A stretch of 64,000 nt of DNA from Salipiger marinus. Its GTDB lineage: Bacteria; Pseudomonadota; Alphaproteobacteria; Rhodobacterales; Rhodobacteraceae. Below the pieces are notes generated by a model. The model was given only the letters and a program-made list of their open reading frames with translations, was not told the DNA's origin and ran no database searches. The stretch's first letter is position 1; each line of letters begins with the position of its first letter. The stretch is from positions 186,001 to 250,000 of the forward strand of contig NZ_FNEJ01000004.1 in NCBI RefSeq assembly GCF_900100085.1. The letters are read 5' to 3'. This document shows, piece by piece, positions 40,490 through 49,071 of this stretch. A program made the translations under genes and the position numbers.

Positions 40490-41940
40490 CGCAGCACCGT
40501 TCCGAAATTCTGCGCGGGGTCAAATTCCGGCGCAAGATAGCCCTGCCTGCCACGCGGATCCACGGGGGCCCGGCCAAAGAACCGCCCCTGCCCTTCGCGC
40601 GCCTTCAGGCTGCCATGCTCCACGATCATCTCGCCGCGGGTCATCACGATCTCGGGCACGCCCTGCAGCTCCATCCCCTCGAACGGCGTGTAATCCATGT
40701 TGTCATGCATGTCGGCCTGCGTCACGACGCGCCGCGTCTCGGGGTTCCAGATGGCGATATCGGCATCCATGCCGGGGGCGATCCGGCCCTTGGTGGTGCA
40801 GCCGAAGGTGCGCGCGGCATTGGTCGAGGACAGCGCCACGAACTGCTCCGCCGTGATGCGGCCCTTGACCACGCCTTCGGAAAACAGCCACGGCAGGCGC
40901 GCGGCGATGCCGGGCATGCCATTGGCGATCTTGGGATAAGGCGCATCAGCACCGTTCAGGAACTTGCCCGTCTCGTCAAAGCGATAGGGCGCGTGATCCG
41001 AAGACACGCTTTCAAACGTGCCCTGCGCGATATGATGCCAGAGTGCCGCCTGCGTGTCGGCGCCGCGCAGCGGCGGGGAGCAGATGAACTTCGCGCCCTC
41101 CATGCCGGGGCGGTCCAGATCGTCACGGGTGAGCGCCAGATATTGCGGGCAGGTTTCGGCAAAAAGCCGGGCGCCGTTGAACTTTTCCTGCCGCACGATC
41201 TCGGCGCCGCGCGCGGTGGACACATGCACGATGAACAGCGGCGCATCCACCAGCTTGGCCAGCTGGATGGCGCGGTGGATCGCCTCTTCCTCGGCCAGTT
41301 CGGGGCGGGAAATGGCGTGATACTTTGGCGCGGTCAGCCCGCGCGCCGCCAGCTGCCGGTTCATCCATTTGACCATGTCGTTGTTTTCGGCATGGACCAT
41401 AGTGATGGCGCCATGGGTCCGCGCCACGGTCAGAATGTCGAGCATGCCGGCATCGCCGAGATTCATCAGATCATAGGTCATGAAGACCTTGAAGCTGGTG
41501 ATGCCCCGGGCAAAGGCGCGCGGCAGCTGATCCTGCAGCACCTCCGGCGTCGGGTCGGAGATGATGAGGTGATAGCTGTAATCGATGACCGACCGCGCGC
41601 CGCGCGCGTCATAGGTGGCGATGACCTCATCCACCGACTGGCCGCGATGCTGCGCGGCAAAGGGGATGAAGCTGGAATTGCCGCCAAAGGCCGCCGAAAT
41701 GGACCCCGACAGGTAGTCATCCGCCGACATCACGCCCGCCGAGCTTTCCTGTGCGATATGGGCATGCGCCTCGATCCCGCCGGGCAGCACCAGCCGCCCG
41801 CCCGCGTCGATGCGGCGCGCGCCGCCCTCGATCCGTTCGGCCACGGCGGCGATGCGGCCCTGCGCGATGCCGACATCGCCTTGAAACTGCCCCTCCGCGG
41901 TGACGACGGTGCCGCCATGAATGACTGTATCAAATGTCAT
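40486..41940 (-). CDS. hydA: D-hydantoinase/dihydropyrimidinase
   Basis: A 484-residue cyclic amidohydrolase. The binuclear metal site can be placed at His59 and His61 (EAHAHI), carbamylated Lys151 (SFKVFMTY), His183 (VHAEN), His239 (VHVST) and Asp315 (SSDHAPY). It opens 5-substituted hydantoins or dihydropyrimidines to N-carbamoyl acids. The start at 41940 has AAGGAG upstream; a longer frame to 42042 is inside the carbamoylase gene. It overlaps both neighbours by four bases. Confidence 0.93.
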   Translation of the reverse strand: MTFDTVIHGGTVVTAEGQFQGDVGIAQGRIAAVAERIEGGARRIDAGGRLVLPGGIEAHAHIAQESSAGVMSADDYLSGSISAAFGGNSSFIPFAAQHRGQSVDEVIATYDARGARSVIDYSYHLIISDPTPEVLQDQLPRAFARGITSFKVFMTYDLMNLGDAGMLDILTVARTHGAITMVHAENNDMVKWMNRQLAARGLTAPKYHAISRPELAEEEAIHRAIQLAKLVDAPLFIVHVSTARGAEIVRQEKFNGARLFAETCPQYLALTRDDLDRPGMEGAKFICSPPLRGADTQAALWHHIAQGTFESVSSDHAPYRFDETGKFLNGADAPYPKIANGMPGIAARLPWLFSEGVVKGRITAEQFVALSSTNAARTFGCTTKGRIAPGMDADIAIWNPETRRVVTQADMHDNMDYTPFEGMELQGVPEIVMTRGEMIVEHGSLKAREGQGRFFGRAPVDPRGRQGYLAPEFDPAQNFGTVLR

Positions 41941-42866
41941 TGCTGCGGCTCCTTGACCCCGGTCTGGCTGGCGATCAGGCCATAATGCTCGATCCGGCGG
42001 TGCGCTGCAAAGTTGAACACGGTCGATTTGCCAAAGGCGCATTTGTCGAAATCCGCCTCGGCCACGATCAGCTCGTCACCCTCGCCGGTGGCGCGGGCCA
42101 GCACGAAGCCGTCCGGATCCACGATGATCGAGCCGCCGATCATGTGATTGCCGTCTTCCATCCCGCATTTGGCGACAGCGATGGCATAGGTGGAGTTCTG
42201 GTAGGCCCCGGCGCAGACCGACAGTTCATGATGATACAGCCGCTTTTCCAGCCCTTCGGTCTTGGACAGGTTGTTCTGCGACGGCGTGTTGTAGCCGATG
42301 GAGACCAGTTCGACCCCCTGCAGCCCCATGACCCGCCAGCTTTCCGGCCAGCGCCGGTCGTTGCAGATCGCCATGCCCATCAGCACGTCCTGACTGCGCG
42401 CGACGTTGAACCCGGTATCGCCGGGCAGGAAATAGCGCTTTTCCAGATGCTGGTGGGTGCGTTCGGGTTCATACTCGGCATGGCCGGGCAGATGGGTCTT
42501 GCGGTAGGTCAGCACGATCTCGCCTTCGGGCGAGACAATGACCGAAGTGTTGAAATGCTGCCCCTCGGGGGTCAGTTCGCAATAGCCGAAGGTGAAGCCC
42601 ATGCCATAGTCCCGCGCCCGGTCGAACAGCGGCTGCACGGCGGCATTGGGCATCTCCGTCTCGAACCAATGGTCGAATTCGGCGCGGTCCTCCACATAGA
42701 AGCGCGGAAAGAAGGTGGTCAGCGTCATCTCGGGATAGGCCAGAAACTTGACACCCTGCGCATGGGCCGCGTCCATCAGCGCGATCATCCGCGCCACCAC
42801 CGCCTCGCGGCTTTCCGCTTTCTGGATGCCGCCGATCTGCGCGGCTGCGATCATCATTTTTCTCAT
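41937..42866 (-). CDS. N-carbamoyl-D-amino acid amidohydrolase (D-carbamoylase)
   Basis: A 309-residue nitrilase-superfamily enzyme. The catalytic triad is Glu46 (YPEMTLTTFFPR), Lys123 (YRKTHLPG) and Cys168 (AICNDRRWPESWRV), one to four positions from the known Glu47/Lys127/Cys172 of D-carbamoylase. The CNDRRWPE block is characteristic of that enzyme. It releases the free D-amino acid, CO2 and ammonia from the hydantoinase product. First enzyme gene of the operon, 16 bases after the permease gene. Confidence 0.94.
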   Translation of the reverse strand: MRKMMIAAAQIGGIQKAESREAVVARMIALMDAAHAQGVKFLAYPEMTLTTFFPRFYVEDRAEFDHWFETEMPNAAVQPLFDRARDYGMGFTFGYCELTPEGQHFNTSVIVSPEGEIVLTYRKTHLPGHAEYEPERTHQHLEKRYFLPGDTGFNVARSQDVLMGMAICNDRRWPESWRVMGLQGVELVSIGYNTPSQNNLSKTEGLEKRLYHHELSVCAGAYQNSTYAIAVAKCGMEDGNHMIGGSIIVDPDGFVLARATGEGDELIVAEADFDKCAFGKSTVFNFAAHRRIEHYGLIASQTGVKEPQQ

Positions 42867-42882
42867 GGTAGGTCCTTTCGGG

Positions 42883-43542
42883 TCAGGTCACGGCAAGGCC
42901 GCGCTGGTAGCGCGAGATCACGCGGACCAGCGGCCAGAGCACAATCAGATACATGCCCGCCGCAAGCACCAGCGGCGAGGCGTTATAGGTCACAGACCGC
43001 GCCATGTTGGCGGAATAAAGCAGCTCCGACAGCGACACGACCGAGGTCAGCTTCACCACCTCCACCGTGTTGGACAGAAGGTCGGGCAGCACGTTGCGCA
43101 CCGCCTGCGGCAGCACGACAAAGCCCATGGTCTGCGCGGGCGACAGGCCGGTGGCGCGCGCGGCCTCGGTCTGGCCCTTGGGCACGGCATTGATGCCCGC
43201 GCGGAACACTTCGGCGAAATAGGCGGAGTTGTTGAGGAAAAACGCGATCACCACCGCCATGAAGGGCGTGAGCCGGAGCCCCGCGAAGGGCAGGCCGGAA
43301 TAGACGAAGACCAGCAGCACCAGCGGCGGCAGCGCGCGGAAGAGGTCGATGAAGACCACCGCGCTCCAGTGCAGAGCCGCGTTGCGCGACAGGGCGGCCA
43401 GCGCCAGCGCCAGCCCCCCCGCCAGCCCGGCCACGATCACCACCGCGCAGAGCTGCAGCGTGGTCACCGCCCCCTTGAGCAGCAGGGGCAGCGCCTGCGC
43501 CATGATGTCGAGGTTGAAGAAGGTGTAGATGAAAGTGTCCAT
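42883..43542 (-). CDS. Amino-acid-type ABC transporter permease
   Basis: A 219-residue permease of the HisM/GlnP type with about five membrane helices. The cytoplasmic EAA-type loop is EAARATGLSPAQTMGFVVLPQAVRNVLPDLLSN (about 126-158). The FRALPPLVLLVFVYSGLPFAGLRLTPF segment (about 68-94) is intact and provides a guide for the broken paralogue next door. The start at 43542 follows AGAGG. It would import an amino acid, hydantoin or carbamoyl amino acid, but its partner permease is frameshifted. Confidence 0.9.
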   Translation of the reverse strand: MDTFIYTFFNLDIMAQALPLLLKGAVTTLQLCAVVIVAGLAGGLALALAALSRNAALHWSAVVFIDLFRALPPLVLLVFVYSGLPFAGLRLTPFMAVVIAFFLNNSAYFAEVFRAGINAVPKGQTEAARATGLSPAQTMGFVVLPQAVRNVLPDLLSNTVEVVKLTSVVSLSELLYSANMARSVTYNASPLVLAAGMYLIVLWPLVRVISRYQRGLAVT

Positions 43543-43550
43543 GCCGCCTC

Positions 43551-44221
43551 TCAGGTCGCGTAGTGGTAGCGCCGCTCGATCCGGTGCGAGGCGATGACGG
43601 CGGGGATGAAAAGGACCAGATAGGCGATGGCGGCCATGGTCAGCGGCGTGGCGGATCCGGAAAAGCTTTGCGCCGAGGAAGAGACCGACAGGATCTCCTT
43701 GACCCCGATCACCGAGCCCAGGGCGGTGAGCTTCGTGGTGGCCAGCACCCGGTTGACCAGCGGCGGGATGCCCCGGCGCGCGGCCTGCGGAAAGGTGATG
43801 AAGACCAGCGTCTGCGCCTTGGACAGGCCCGTGGCGCGCCCCGCCTCCCACTGGCCGGCGGGAATGGCGGTCAGGCCACCCCAGAAAATCTCCTCGGCAA
43901 AGGCGGTCAGAACGGCGGACAGCACGAGATAGAGCACCATCCAGCCCGACAGGTTCAGCCCCGCGAGGGCATGCCGAAGAACAGGATCAGGATCAGCACC
44001 AGCGGCGGCAGCGCCCGCATGACATCGGCAAAGACGATGATGAGGAAGTTGACGGGGCGGATCCCCGCCACCCGCAGGCAGGCCAGCGCCGCACCGCAGA
44101 GGATGCCGGTGACGATGGTGGCCACGGCAAGGCCCAGCGTGACCCCCATCGCCGCGATCAGGTCGGGCAGGTAATTGGCGATGACCTGTCCGTTGAAGAA
44201 GGTGTCAAGAAACCGCATCAT
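43551..44221 (-). pseudogene. Amino-acid-type ABC permease, frameshifted
   Basis: Two frames encode one permease. Codons from 44221 give [21 protein letters not shown]... to ...LILILFFGMPSRG and a stop. A second frame continues ...LNLSGWMVLYLVLSAVLTAFAEEIFWGGL to the end at 43551. A single missing base near 43965-43966 explains it: restoring one T turns CCC-TCG-CGG-GGC-TGA into codons for PFAGLN, which matches LPFAGL in the intact neighbour at 42883. The EAGRATGLSKAQTLVFITFPQAARRGIPPLVN loop is preserved. It is either a real loss-of-function mutation or a sequencing error. Confidence 0.82.
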
Positions 44222-44976
44222 TCCGCCTCTGCCGGGTGAGAGACGCGGGACAGGAAGGCGCGCAGCCGTTCGGATTTCGGCGCGCCGAAAATCTGTTCGG
44301 GCGGGCCTTCCTCGACCACCACACCGCCATCCATGAACACGACGCGGTCGGCGGCTTCGCGGGCGAAGTCCATCTCGTGGCTGACCACCAGCATGGTCAT
44401 GCCCTTGCGGCGCAGATCCTTCATCACCTTGAGCACCGAGCCCACCAGTTCCGGATCAAGCGCCGAGGTCGGCTCGTCAAACAGCATCACCCGGGGGTCG
44501 AGCGCCAGCGCCCGGGCGATGGCCACGCGCTGCTGCTGGCCACCCGACAGTTCGGCGGGCATCGCTTCGGCCTTGTGGCGCAGCCCGACCTGATCGAGCA
44601 TGTCGAGCGCGCGCGCCTCCGCCTCGGGCTTGGGCCGTTTCAGCGCGCGCACCTGTGCCAGCATCACGTTTTTCAGCACCGACATGTGCGGGTAAAGATG
44701 GAAGCCCTGAAACACCATGCCGACCTTCAGCCGCATCCGGTCCAGATCGCGGCGCGGAATGTCGGTGATGCGCGCGCCTTCGATCATGATGGCGCCGCTG
44801 GTGGGCTCTTCCAGCCGGTTGCAGCAGCGCAGCATGGTGGATTTGCCCGAGCCCGAGGGGCCGATGACGAAGACAAGCTCGCCCTCGCGCACCTTCAGGT
44901 CGATGTTCTTCAGCACCTCGGTCTGGCCGAAACTTTTTCCGAGGGCGCCGCCATGGTGCCATCGGTCTTGAGGCAT
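44218..44976 (-). CDS. ABC transporter ATP-binding protein, 5-prime end lost in a deletion fusion
   Basis: An amino-acid-type ABC ATPase of up to 252 residues with Walker A (GPSGSGKST, about 39-47), the Q-loop, signature LSGGQQQR and Walker B (VMLFDEP) all intact. The N-terminus is abnormal. Instead of the usual 10-12 residues before KSFGQTEVL, the frame reads through the end of the binding-protein gene, and the only upstream ATG (44976) lies inside that gene without a ribosome site. A deletion seems to have removed the original start. The stop overlaps the frameshifted permease start by four bases. Confidence 0.8.
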   Translation of the reverse strand: MPQDRWHHGGALGKSFGQTEVLKNIDLKVREGELVFVIGPSGSGKSTMLRCCNRLEEPTSGAIMIEGARITDIPRRDLDRMRLKVGMVFQGFHLYPHMSVLKNVMLAQVRALKRPKPEAEARALDMLDQVGLRHKAEAMPAELSGGQQQRVAIARALALDPRVMLFDEPTSALDPELVGSVLKVMKDLRRKGMTMLVVSHEMDFAREAADRVVFMDGGVVVEEGPPEQIFGAPKSERLRAFLSRVSHPAEAE

Positions 44977-45677
44977 TCCAGCACGCTGTCGATCAGGTCG
45001 CGCGTGGCCACGTCATCCTTGCGGAAGGGCAGGCCCCAGACCAGACCGGTGGCATATTCGTAGGAGAGCGCGATCTGCGGGTTCTTCTGCACGGCCCATG
45101 CCGACACGGTCGCGCCCGCCATGTTGGCATCCGCCCGGCCCGAGGTCATGGCCTGAATGGCATCGGTGTTGGTGCCGAAGGCGACCACGGTCCAGCCCAT
45201 CTCGGCGGCGCGTTCGGTCAGGAAGCTTTCATAGACCGAGCCCTTGTTGACGGCGATGGTCAGGCCCTTGAAATCCTCGAGGCTGTCGAAGCCTTCGGCC
45301 TCGGATCCCTTGGGCACGGTGAAGCGGAAGTTGGTGTCCATGAAGCCTTCGGTGAAGAGCAGGTTCTGCGCGCGCTCTTCGGTCACCGTGGTGGGGGCGA
45401 CGAGAAAGTCATAGGTGCCCGCCTGCAGCGCCGGGATCAGGCCGGAAAACTGCGCGGCGGTCACTTCCATGGGCACGCCGAGCTTTTCGCCGATGGCGGC
45501 GGCCAGATCGACGTTGAAGCCTTCGACACCGCCGGACATGGTGGGCATGGCATGGGGGGCGAAGGTGCCGTCAAGCGCGGTGCGATAGCCTTCGGGCTTG
45601 ATCTGCGCGAGTTCGGCGGCGGCGGCACCGGTCAGCGCGAGGCTGGCGGCGGAGGCGAGGAGGAGGGATTTCAGCAT
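44910..45677 (-). CDS. ABC transporter amino-acid-type binding protein, C-terminus replaced
   Basis: A 255-residue family 3 solute-binding protein. A signal peptide (about 1-21, [19 protein letters not shown]) is followed by [63 protein letters not shown] and [11 protein letters not shown]. Homologues continue with about 20 more residues (usually YEKWFG...). Here the last 11 residues ([11 protein letters not shown]) are a frame-shifted reading of the ATPase gene start, so the true C-terminus was deleted. The start is preceded by GGGAGG-type signals (GGATCCTCCCATG on the plus strand). Confidence 0.85.
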   Translation of the reverse strand: MLKSLLLASAASLALTGAAAAELAQIKPEGYRTALDGTFAPHAMPTMSGGVEGFNVDLAAAIGEKLGVPMEVTAAQFSGLIPALQAGTYDFLVAPTTVTEERAQNLLFTEGFMDTNFRFTVPKGSEAEGFDSLEDFKGLTIAVNKGSVYESFLTERAAEMGWTVVAFGTNTDAIQAMTSGRADANMAGATVSAWAVQKNPQIALSYEYATGLVWGLPFRKDDVATRDLIDSVLECLKTDGTMAAPSEKVSARPRC

Positions 45678-45830
45678 GGGAGGATCCTGTTGGTTGCGTC
45701 TGTCGGATCACGTTCTGAAGCGTGTCCTGCTTTTCAGAAGCCACCAGCGGCGCCACTTTTCCAGTATAGAACAGGATTATTATAAAATTATCAATATAAG
45801 CACAGATTATAGGACGGCCTCCGGCGCGGT

Positions 45831-45852
45831 GCCGCAGCTCTGCGGCGCTTTT
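45831..45852 (+). terminator. Terminator-like hairpin GCCGCAG-CT-CTGCGGC plus GCTTTT
   Basis: A perfect seven-base stem followed by GCTTTT on the plus strand, in a region without a gene on that strand. Confidence 0.45.
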
Positions 45853-45882
45853 CACCCATGCTGTTGATTTGTTTAACGGAAA

Positions 45883-45905
45883 CGGGGTCTGAAGCCCCGC
45901 TTTTT
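45883..45905 (+). terminator. Terminator-like hairpin followed by five T
   Basis: CGGGG and CCCCG form a stem around TCTGAAG, followed by CTTTTT. It lies 122 bases before the VOC gene and could attenuate it or end a small RNA. Confidence 0.5.
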
Positions 45906-46027
45906 CTGACCTCCGTCACGGCTCTGCGGAGGGCCGAGGGCGGAGGGGCCGCTCTTTACCGCCGAAAGGCAGTGCGTAAGGAAAAGGCAGAACCGCCGCG
46001 ATCTGCGGCCCTCATGAAGGATTCCCG

Positions 46028-46441
46028 ATGACTTCCCTGTTCCATCTTGCGCTGCACGTCACCGATCTGGACGAGACACGCGCCTTTTACGGCGAGGTGC
46101 TGGGCTGCACCGAGGGCCGGTCCACCGACACATGGGTCGATTTCGACTTTTTCGGGCATCAGCTGTCGTTTCATCTGGGCACGCCCTTTGCCACCACGCG
46201 CAGCGGGCGCGTCGGCGATCACATGGTGATGATGCCGCATATGGGCGCGGTGCTGCCGCTGGCGGACTGGATGGCGCTGGCCGCCCGGCTGGAGGAAAAA
46301 GGCGTGGCCTTCGACATCCCGCCGGTGATCCGCTTCGAGGGCGAGCCCGGCGAGCAGCGCACGATGTTCTTCTTCGACCCTTCGGGCAATCCCATCGAGA
46401 TCAAGGGTTTTGCCGATTTCGACGGACTTTTCGCCAAATGA
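46028..46441 (+). CDS. VOC (glyoxalase/dioxygenase fold) family protein
   Basis: A 137-residue vicinal-oxygen-chelate protein. The start FHLALHVTDLDETRAFYGEVLGCTEGR and the end RTMFFFDPSGNPIEIKGF contain the His and Glu of the metal site (His7, Glu near 127). A third ligand may be His in GDHMVMMPHMG. Possible roles range from lyase to dioxygenase. The next genes encode a DapA-like aldolase/hydratase and an SDR on the same strand 25 bases away, so it probably acts in their unknown pathway. Confidence 0.85.
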   Translation: MTSLFHLALHVTDLDETRAFYGEVLGCTEGRSTDTWVDFDFFGHQLSFHLGTPFATTRSGRVGDHMVMMPHMGAVLPLADWMALAARLEEKGVAFDIPPVIRFEGEPGEQRTMFFFDPSGNPIEIKGFADFDGLFAK

Positions 46442-46466
46442 CCCCCCATCCGCAAAGGAGAGACCC

Positions 46467-47393
46467 ATGGCCCTGCTGACGGAAGACGCGCGTGGCGTGT
46501 TCGTGATTTCGGTGACGCCCTTCCACCCCGATGGTTCGATCGATGTTGAGAGCCTCGACCGGGTGACCGACTTCTACATCGAAAAGGGCGCGACCGGCCT
46601 CACCATCCTTGGCATGATGGGCGAGGCGCCGAAGCTGACGCAGGCCGAATCCCGCGCCGTGGCGGAGCGGGTGATTGCGCGGGCCGGCGATCTGCCCGTG
46701 GTGGTGGGCGTGTCGGCGCCCGGGCTTGCCGCCATCACCGAACTGTCGGCGGCGGTCATGGACATGGGTGCTGCCGGGGTGATGATCGCCCCGCCCGGCG
46801 GGCTGCGCACCGATGCCCAGATCACCGGCTATTATGCCCAGGCCTGTGCCGCGGCAGGCGACGGCGTGCCGGTGGTGGTGCAGGATTTCCCGCTGGCTAC
46901 CGGGGTCAGCATGGATGTGTCCGTGCTGAACCGCATCGTCGCCGATCTGCCGCAGGTGGTGATGCTGAAGCACGAGGACTGGCCGGGCCTGCCCAAGATC
47001 ACCGCCCTGCGCCGGGCCGAGGCGGCGGGACAGCGCCGCATCTCGATCCTTTGCGGCAATGGCGGCATCTTCCTGCCCGAGGAGATGGGCCGGGGCGCCG
47101 ATGGCGCGATGACCGGCTTTGCCTTTCCGGAAATGCTGCGGCAGGTTGTGGATCTGTGCGCCGCGGGCGACATGGACCGCGCGCAGGACATCTTTGACGC
47201 CTATCTGCCGCTGGTGCGCTATGAGCAGCAGCCGGGGGCGGGGCTGGCCGTGCGCAAATACGTGCTGGCCAAGCGCGGCGCCATCGCCTCGGCGGCGCTG
47301 CGCCATCCCGGCGCCCTGCCCGCGCCGGAAACCGTGGCGGAGGTGGAGCGCCTGCTGGCGCGGCTGGACACAAGACTGAAGGAGCTGGACTGA
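46467..47393 (+). CDS. DapA/KDG-aldolase-like class I aldolase or hydratase
   Basis: A 308-residue dihydrodipicolinate synthase family protein. The Schiff-base lysine is Lys168 (VVMLKHED). GLTILGMMGEAPKLTQAE (about 44-61) is the GxxGE-type loop. The position of the DapA tyrosine motif (YNVP) reads QDFPL (139-143), so the usual catalytic tyrosine is missing and true DHDPS activity is unlikely. The start at 46467 has AAGGAGAG upstream. It shares one base with the SDR gene downstream. Substrate unknown. Confidence 0.88.
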   Translation: MALLTEDARGVFVISVTPFHPDGSIDVESLDRVTDFYIEKGATGLTILGMMGEAPKLTQAESRAVAERVIARAGDLPVVVGVSAPGLAAITELSAAVMDMGAAGVMIAPPGGLRTDAQITGYYAQACAAAGDGVPVVVQDFPLATGVSMDVSVLNRIVADLPQVVMLKHEDWPGLPKITALRRAEAAGQRRISILCGNGGIFLPEEMGRGADGAMTGFAFPEMLRQVVDLCAAGDMDRAQDIFDAYLPLVRYEQQPGAGLAVRKYVLAKRGAIASAALRHPGALPAPETVAEVERLLARLDTRLKELD

Positions 47394-48142
47394 TGGATTA
47401 CGGACTGAGCGGCAAACGCGCGCTGGTGCTGGGCGGCAGCCGGGGGCTGGGCGCGGCCTGTGCCGCACTTCTGGCCGCCGAAGGGGTGGAGGTGCTGGCC
47501 GCCTCGCGCTCGGGCAGCGCCTCTGGCGCGGGCATCACCGGCGTGGCGCTGGATCTGGCCGATGAGGCGGCGGTGTCGGACATGGCCGCGCGGCTGGCGG
47601 ACGCGCCGGTGGACATCCTGATCAACAACTGCGGCGGCCCCAAGGCGGGGCCTGCGCGCGGGCAGTCGCCGCAGGCATGGCGTGCGGCCTTCGACGCCAT
47701 GGCCACCCCGGTGTTCCGGCTGACCGATGCCGCCCTGCCGGGCATGGAAGCGGCGGGCTGGGGCCGCATCGTGACCATCGGATCCTCGGGGATCGAGGTG
47801 CCGATCCCGGCGCTGGCGCTGTCCAACGGCGTGCGCGGCGCCATGGCGGGCTGGTCCAAGACGCTGGCGGCAGAGGTCGCGGCGCGCGGCATCACCGTCA
47901 ACATGGTGCTGCCCGGGCGCATCGCCACCGACCGTCTGGCCGAGCTTGACGGCATCAAGGCCGAGAAATCCGGCCAGTCGGTGGAGGAGGTGCAGGCCGC
48001 CTCGCGCGCGACCATCCCCGCCGGGCGGTATGGCCGCCCCGAGGAGTTCGCGGCAGCTGTGGCCTTCCTGTGTTCGGTGCAGGCGGGCTACATCACCGGA
48101 TCGATGATCCGCGTCGATGGCGGCATGATCCGCAGCCTCTGA
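47393..48142 (+). CDS. Atypical SDR protein without the YxxxK motif
   Basis: A 249-residue short-chain dehydrogenase fold. The cofactor motif GGSRGLG is at 14-20 and NNCGG at 78-82, and Ser131 is in IGSSG. Where classical SDRs have YxxxK, this protein reads LSNGVR (143-148), so both catalytic Tyr and Lys are replaced. A subfamily of SDR proteins with LSNxxR exists. The C-terminus (AVAFLCSVQAGYITGSMIRVDGG) is normal. It follows the DapA-like gene with a one-base overlap and ends at a terminator-like hairpin. Confidence 0.9.
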   Translation: MDYGLSGKRALVLGGSRGLGAACAALLAAEGVEVLAASRSGSASGAGITGVALDLADEAAVSDMAARLADAPVDILINNCGGPKAGPARGQSPQAWRAAFDAMATPVFRLTDAALPGMEAAGWGRIVTIGSSGIEVPIPALALSNGVRGAMAGWSKTLAAEVAARGITVNMVLPGRIATDRLAELDGIKAEKSGQSVEEVQAASRATIPAGRYGRPEEFAAAVAFLCSVQAGYITGSMIRVDGGMIRSL

Positions 48143-48148
48143 ACCTTG

Positions 48149-48173
48149 ACCGGGGGAGCCTGTCTTCCCCGGT
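48149..48173 (+). terminator. Terminator hairpin after the SDR gene
   Basis: ACCGGGGGAG and CTTCCCCGGT form a ten-base stem with one G-U pair and a five-base loop, seven bases after the SDR stop. There is no long U run. Confidence 0.5.
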
Positions 48174-48197
48174 TGTCCGGACTGGCGCGATTTTCCC

Positions 48198-48222
48198 GGA
48201 ACAAACTGCCGCGCCCCCTGTT
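48198..48222 (+). promoter_or_regulatory. EcfG-type promoter GGAAC-N17-GTT
   Basis: GGAAC (48198-48202), 17 bases and GTT (48220-48222), 60 bases before the ferritin-like gene start. Confidence 0.7.
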
Positions 48223-48282
48223 GCAGAGGCCATGAAGCGGACACCGGTCGACGGCCCGCCCCCAAGGAAAGGGATCAGGTTC

Positions 48283-48783
48283 ATGGCTCTGTTTTCCAAA
48301 GACATCAAGACGATGGAAGATCTTTACCTGCATATGCTGCAGGACATCTACTATGCCGAGATCCAGATCGAAAAAACCCTGCCCAAGATGATCGACAAGG
48401 CCTCCGAAGGGGCGCTGCGCGACGCCTTCCAGTCGCATCTGCAGGAAACCCGTGGCCATGTCGAACGGCTGGAACAGGTCTTTGACATGATCGGCGAAAA
48501 GGTGAAGGGCACCACCTGCCCCGCCATCGACGGCATCATCAAGGAAACCGAGGAAGTCTCGGGCGAGATCGCGGATCAGAACGTGCTCGACGCGGCGCTG
48601 GCCGCTGCGGCGCAGGCGGTGGAGCATTACGAGATCACCCGCTACGGCACCCTGATCGCATGGTCGCAGGAACTGGGCCGCGGCGACTGCGCCACGCTGC
48701 TGAAGCAGACGCTGAGCGAGGAACACGCGGCGGATGAAAAGCTGAGCGATCTGGCGGAAGCCCGGCTCAACAAGGCGGCCTGA
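48283..48783 (+). CDS. Ferritin-like DUF892 protein (YciE-type)
   Basis: A 166-residue four-helix protein of the DUF892/YciE family, known as stress-induced ferritin-like proteins. IKTMEDLYLHMLQDIYYAEIQIEKTLPKMIDKA (about 7-39) carries the first Glu/Asp ligands, FQSHLQETRGHVERLEQVFDMIG the second helix, and EEHAADEKLSDLAE the last. The start at 48283 follows AAGGAAAGGG. An exact EcfG promoter lies upstream, as in many alphaproteobacterial stress regulons. Confidence 0.92.
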   Translation: MALFSKDIKTMEDLYLHMLQDIYYAEIQIEKTLPKMIDKASEGALRDAFQSHLQETRGHVERLEQVFDMIGEKVKGTTCPAIDGIIKETEEVSGEIADQNVLDAALAAAAQAVEHYEITRYGTLIAWSQELGRGDCATLLKQTLSEEHAADEKLSDLAEARLNKAA

Positions 48784-49071
48784 CGCCGCCCGCGCACCGC
48801 GCGGCAAGCCCCCGGTGCGCCCCGACTTCCCCGAAGGCTGCGGTCGACCTCAGCCGCAGCATTCGGGGGCAGCAGCGGTCTGCTCCGCTCTCCGGGCAGG
48901 CCGCCACGCGACCCGCCGTCGTGTTTCGCCGATGACACCCCTCAGCACGGCGGCGGCGCGGGACCGGCAGGACGGATCCGGCATGCGCCGGACGTCCGGA
49001 CCGGTCCCGCATCCCCGATCCGGGGCGGCGCGCGTTCCGCCCGGTCCGACCCGCATGAAAGGAAAGATCAG

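Larger units (their letters stand above)
45678..46027. other. 350-base divergent region with AT-rich promoter and two hairpins
   Basis: No convincing ORF. The part at about 45758-45815 is strikingly AT-rich for this genome and probably holds the promoters of the divergent ABC and VOC operons. Two terminator-like hairpins on the plus strand (45831-45852 and 45883-45905) suggest a short transcript or attenuation before the VOC gene. Confidence 0.5.
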
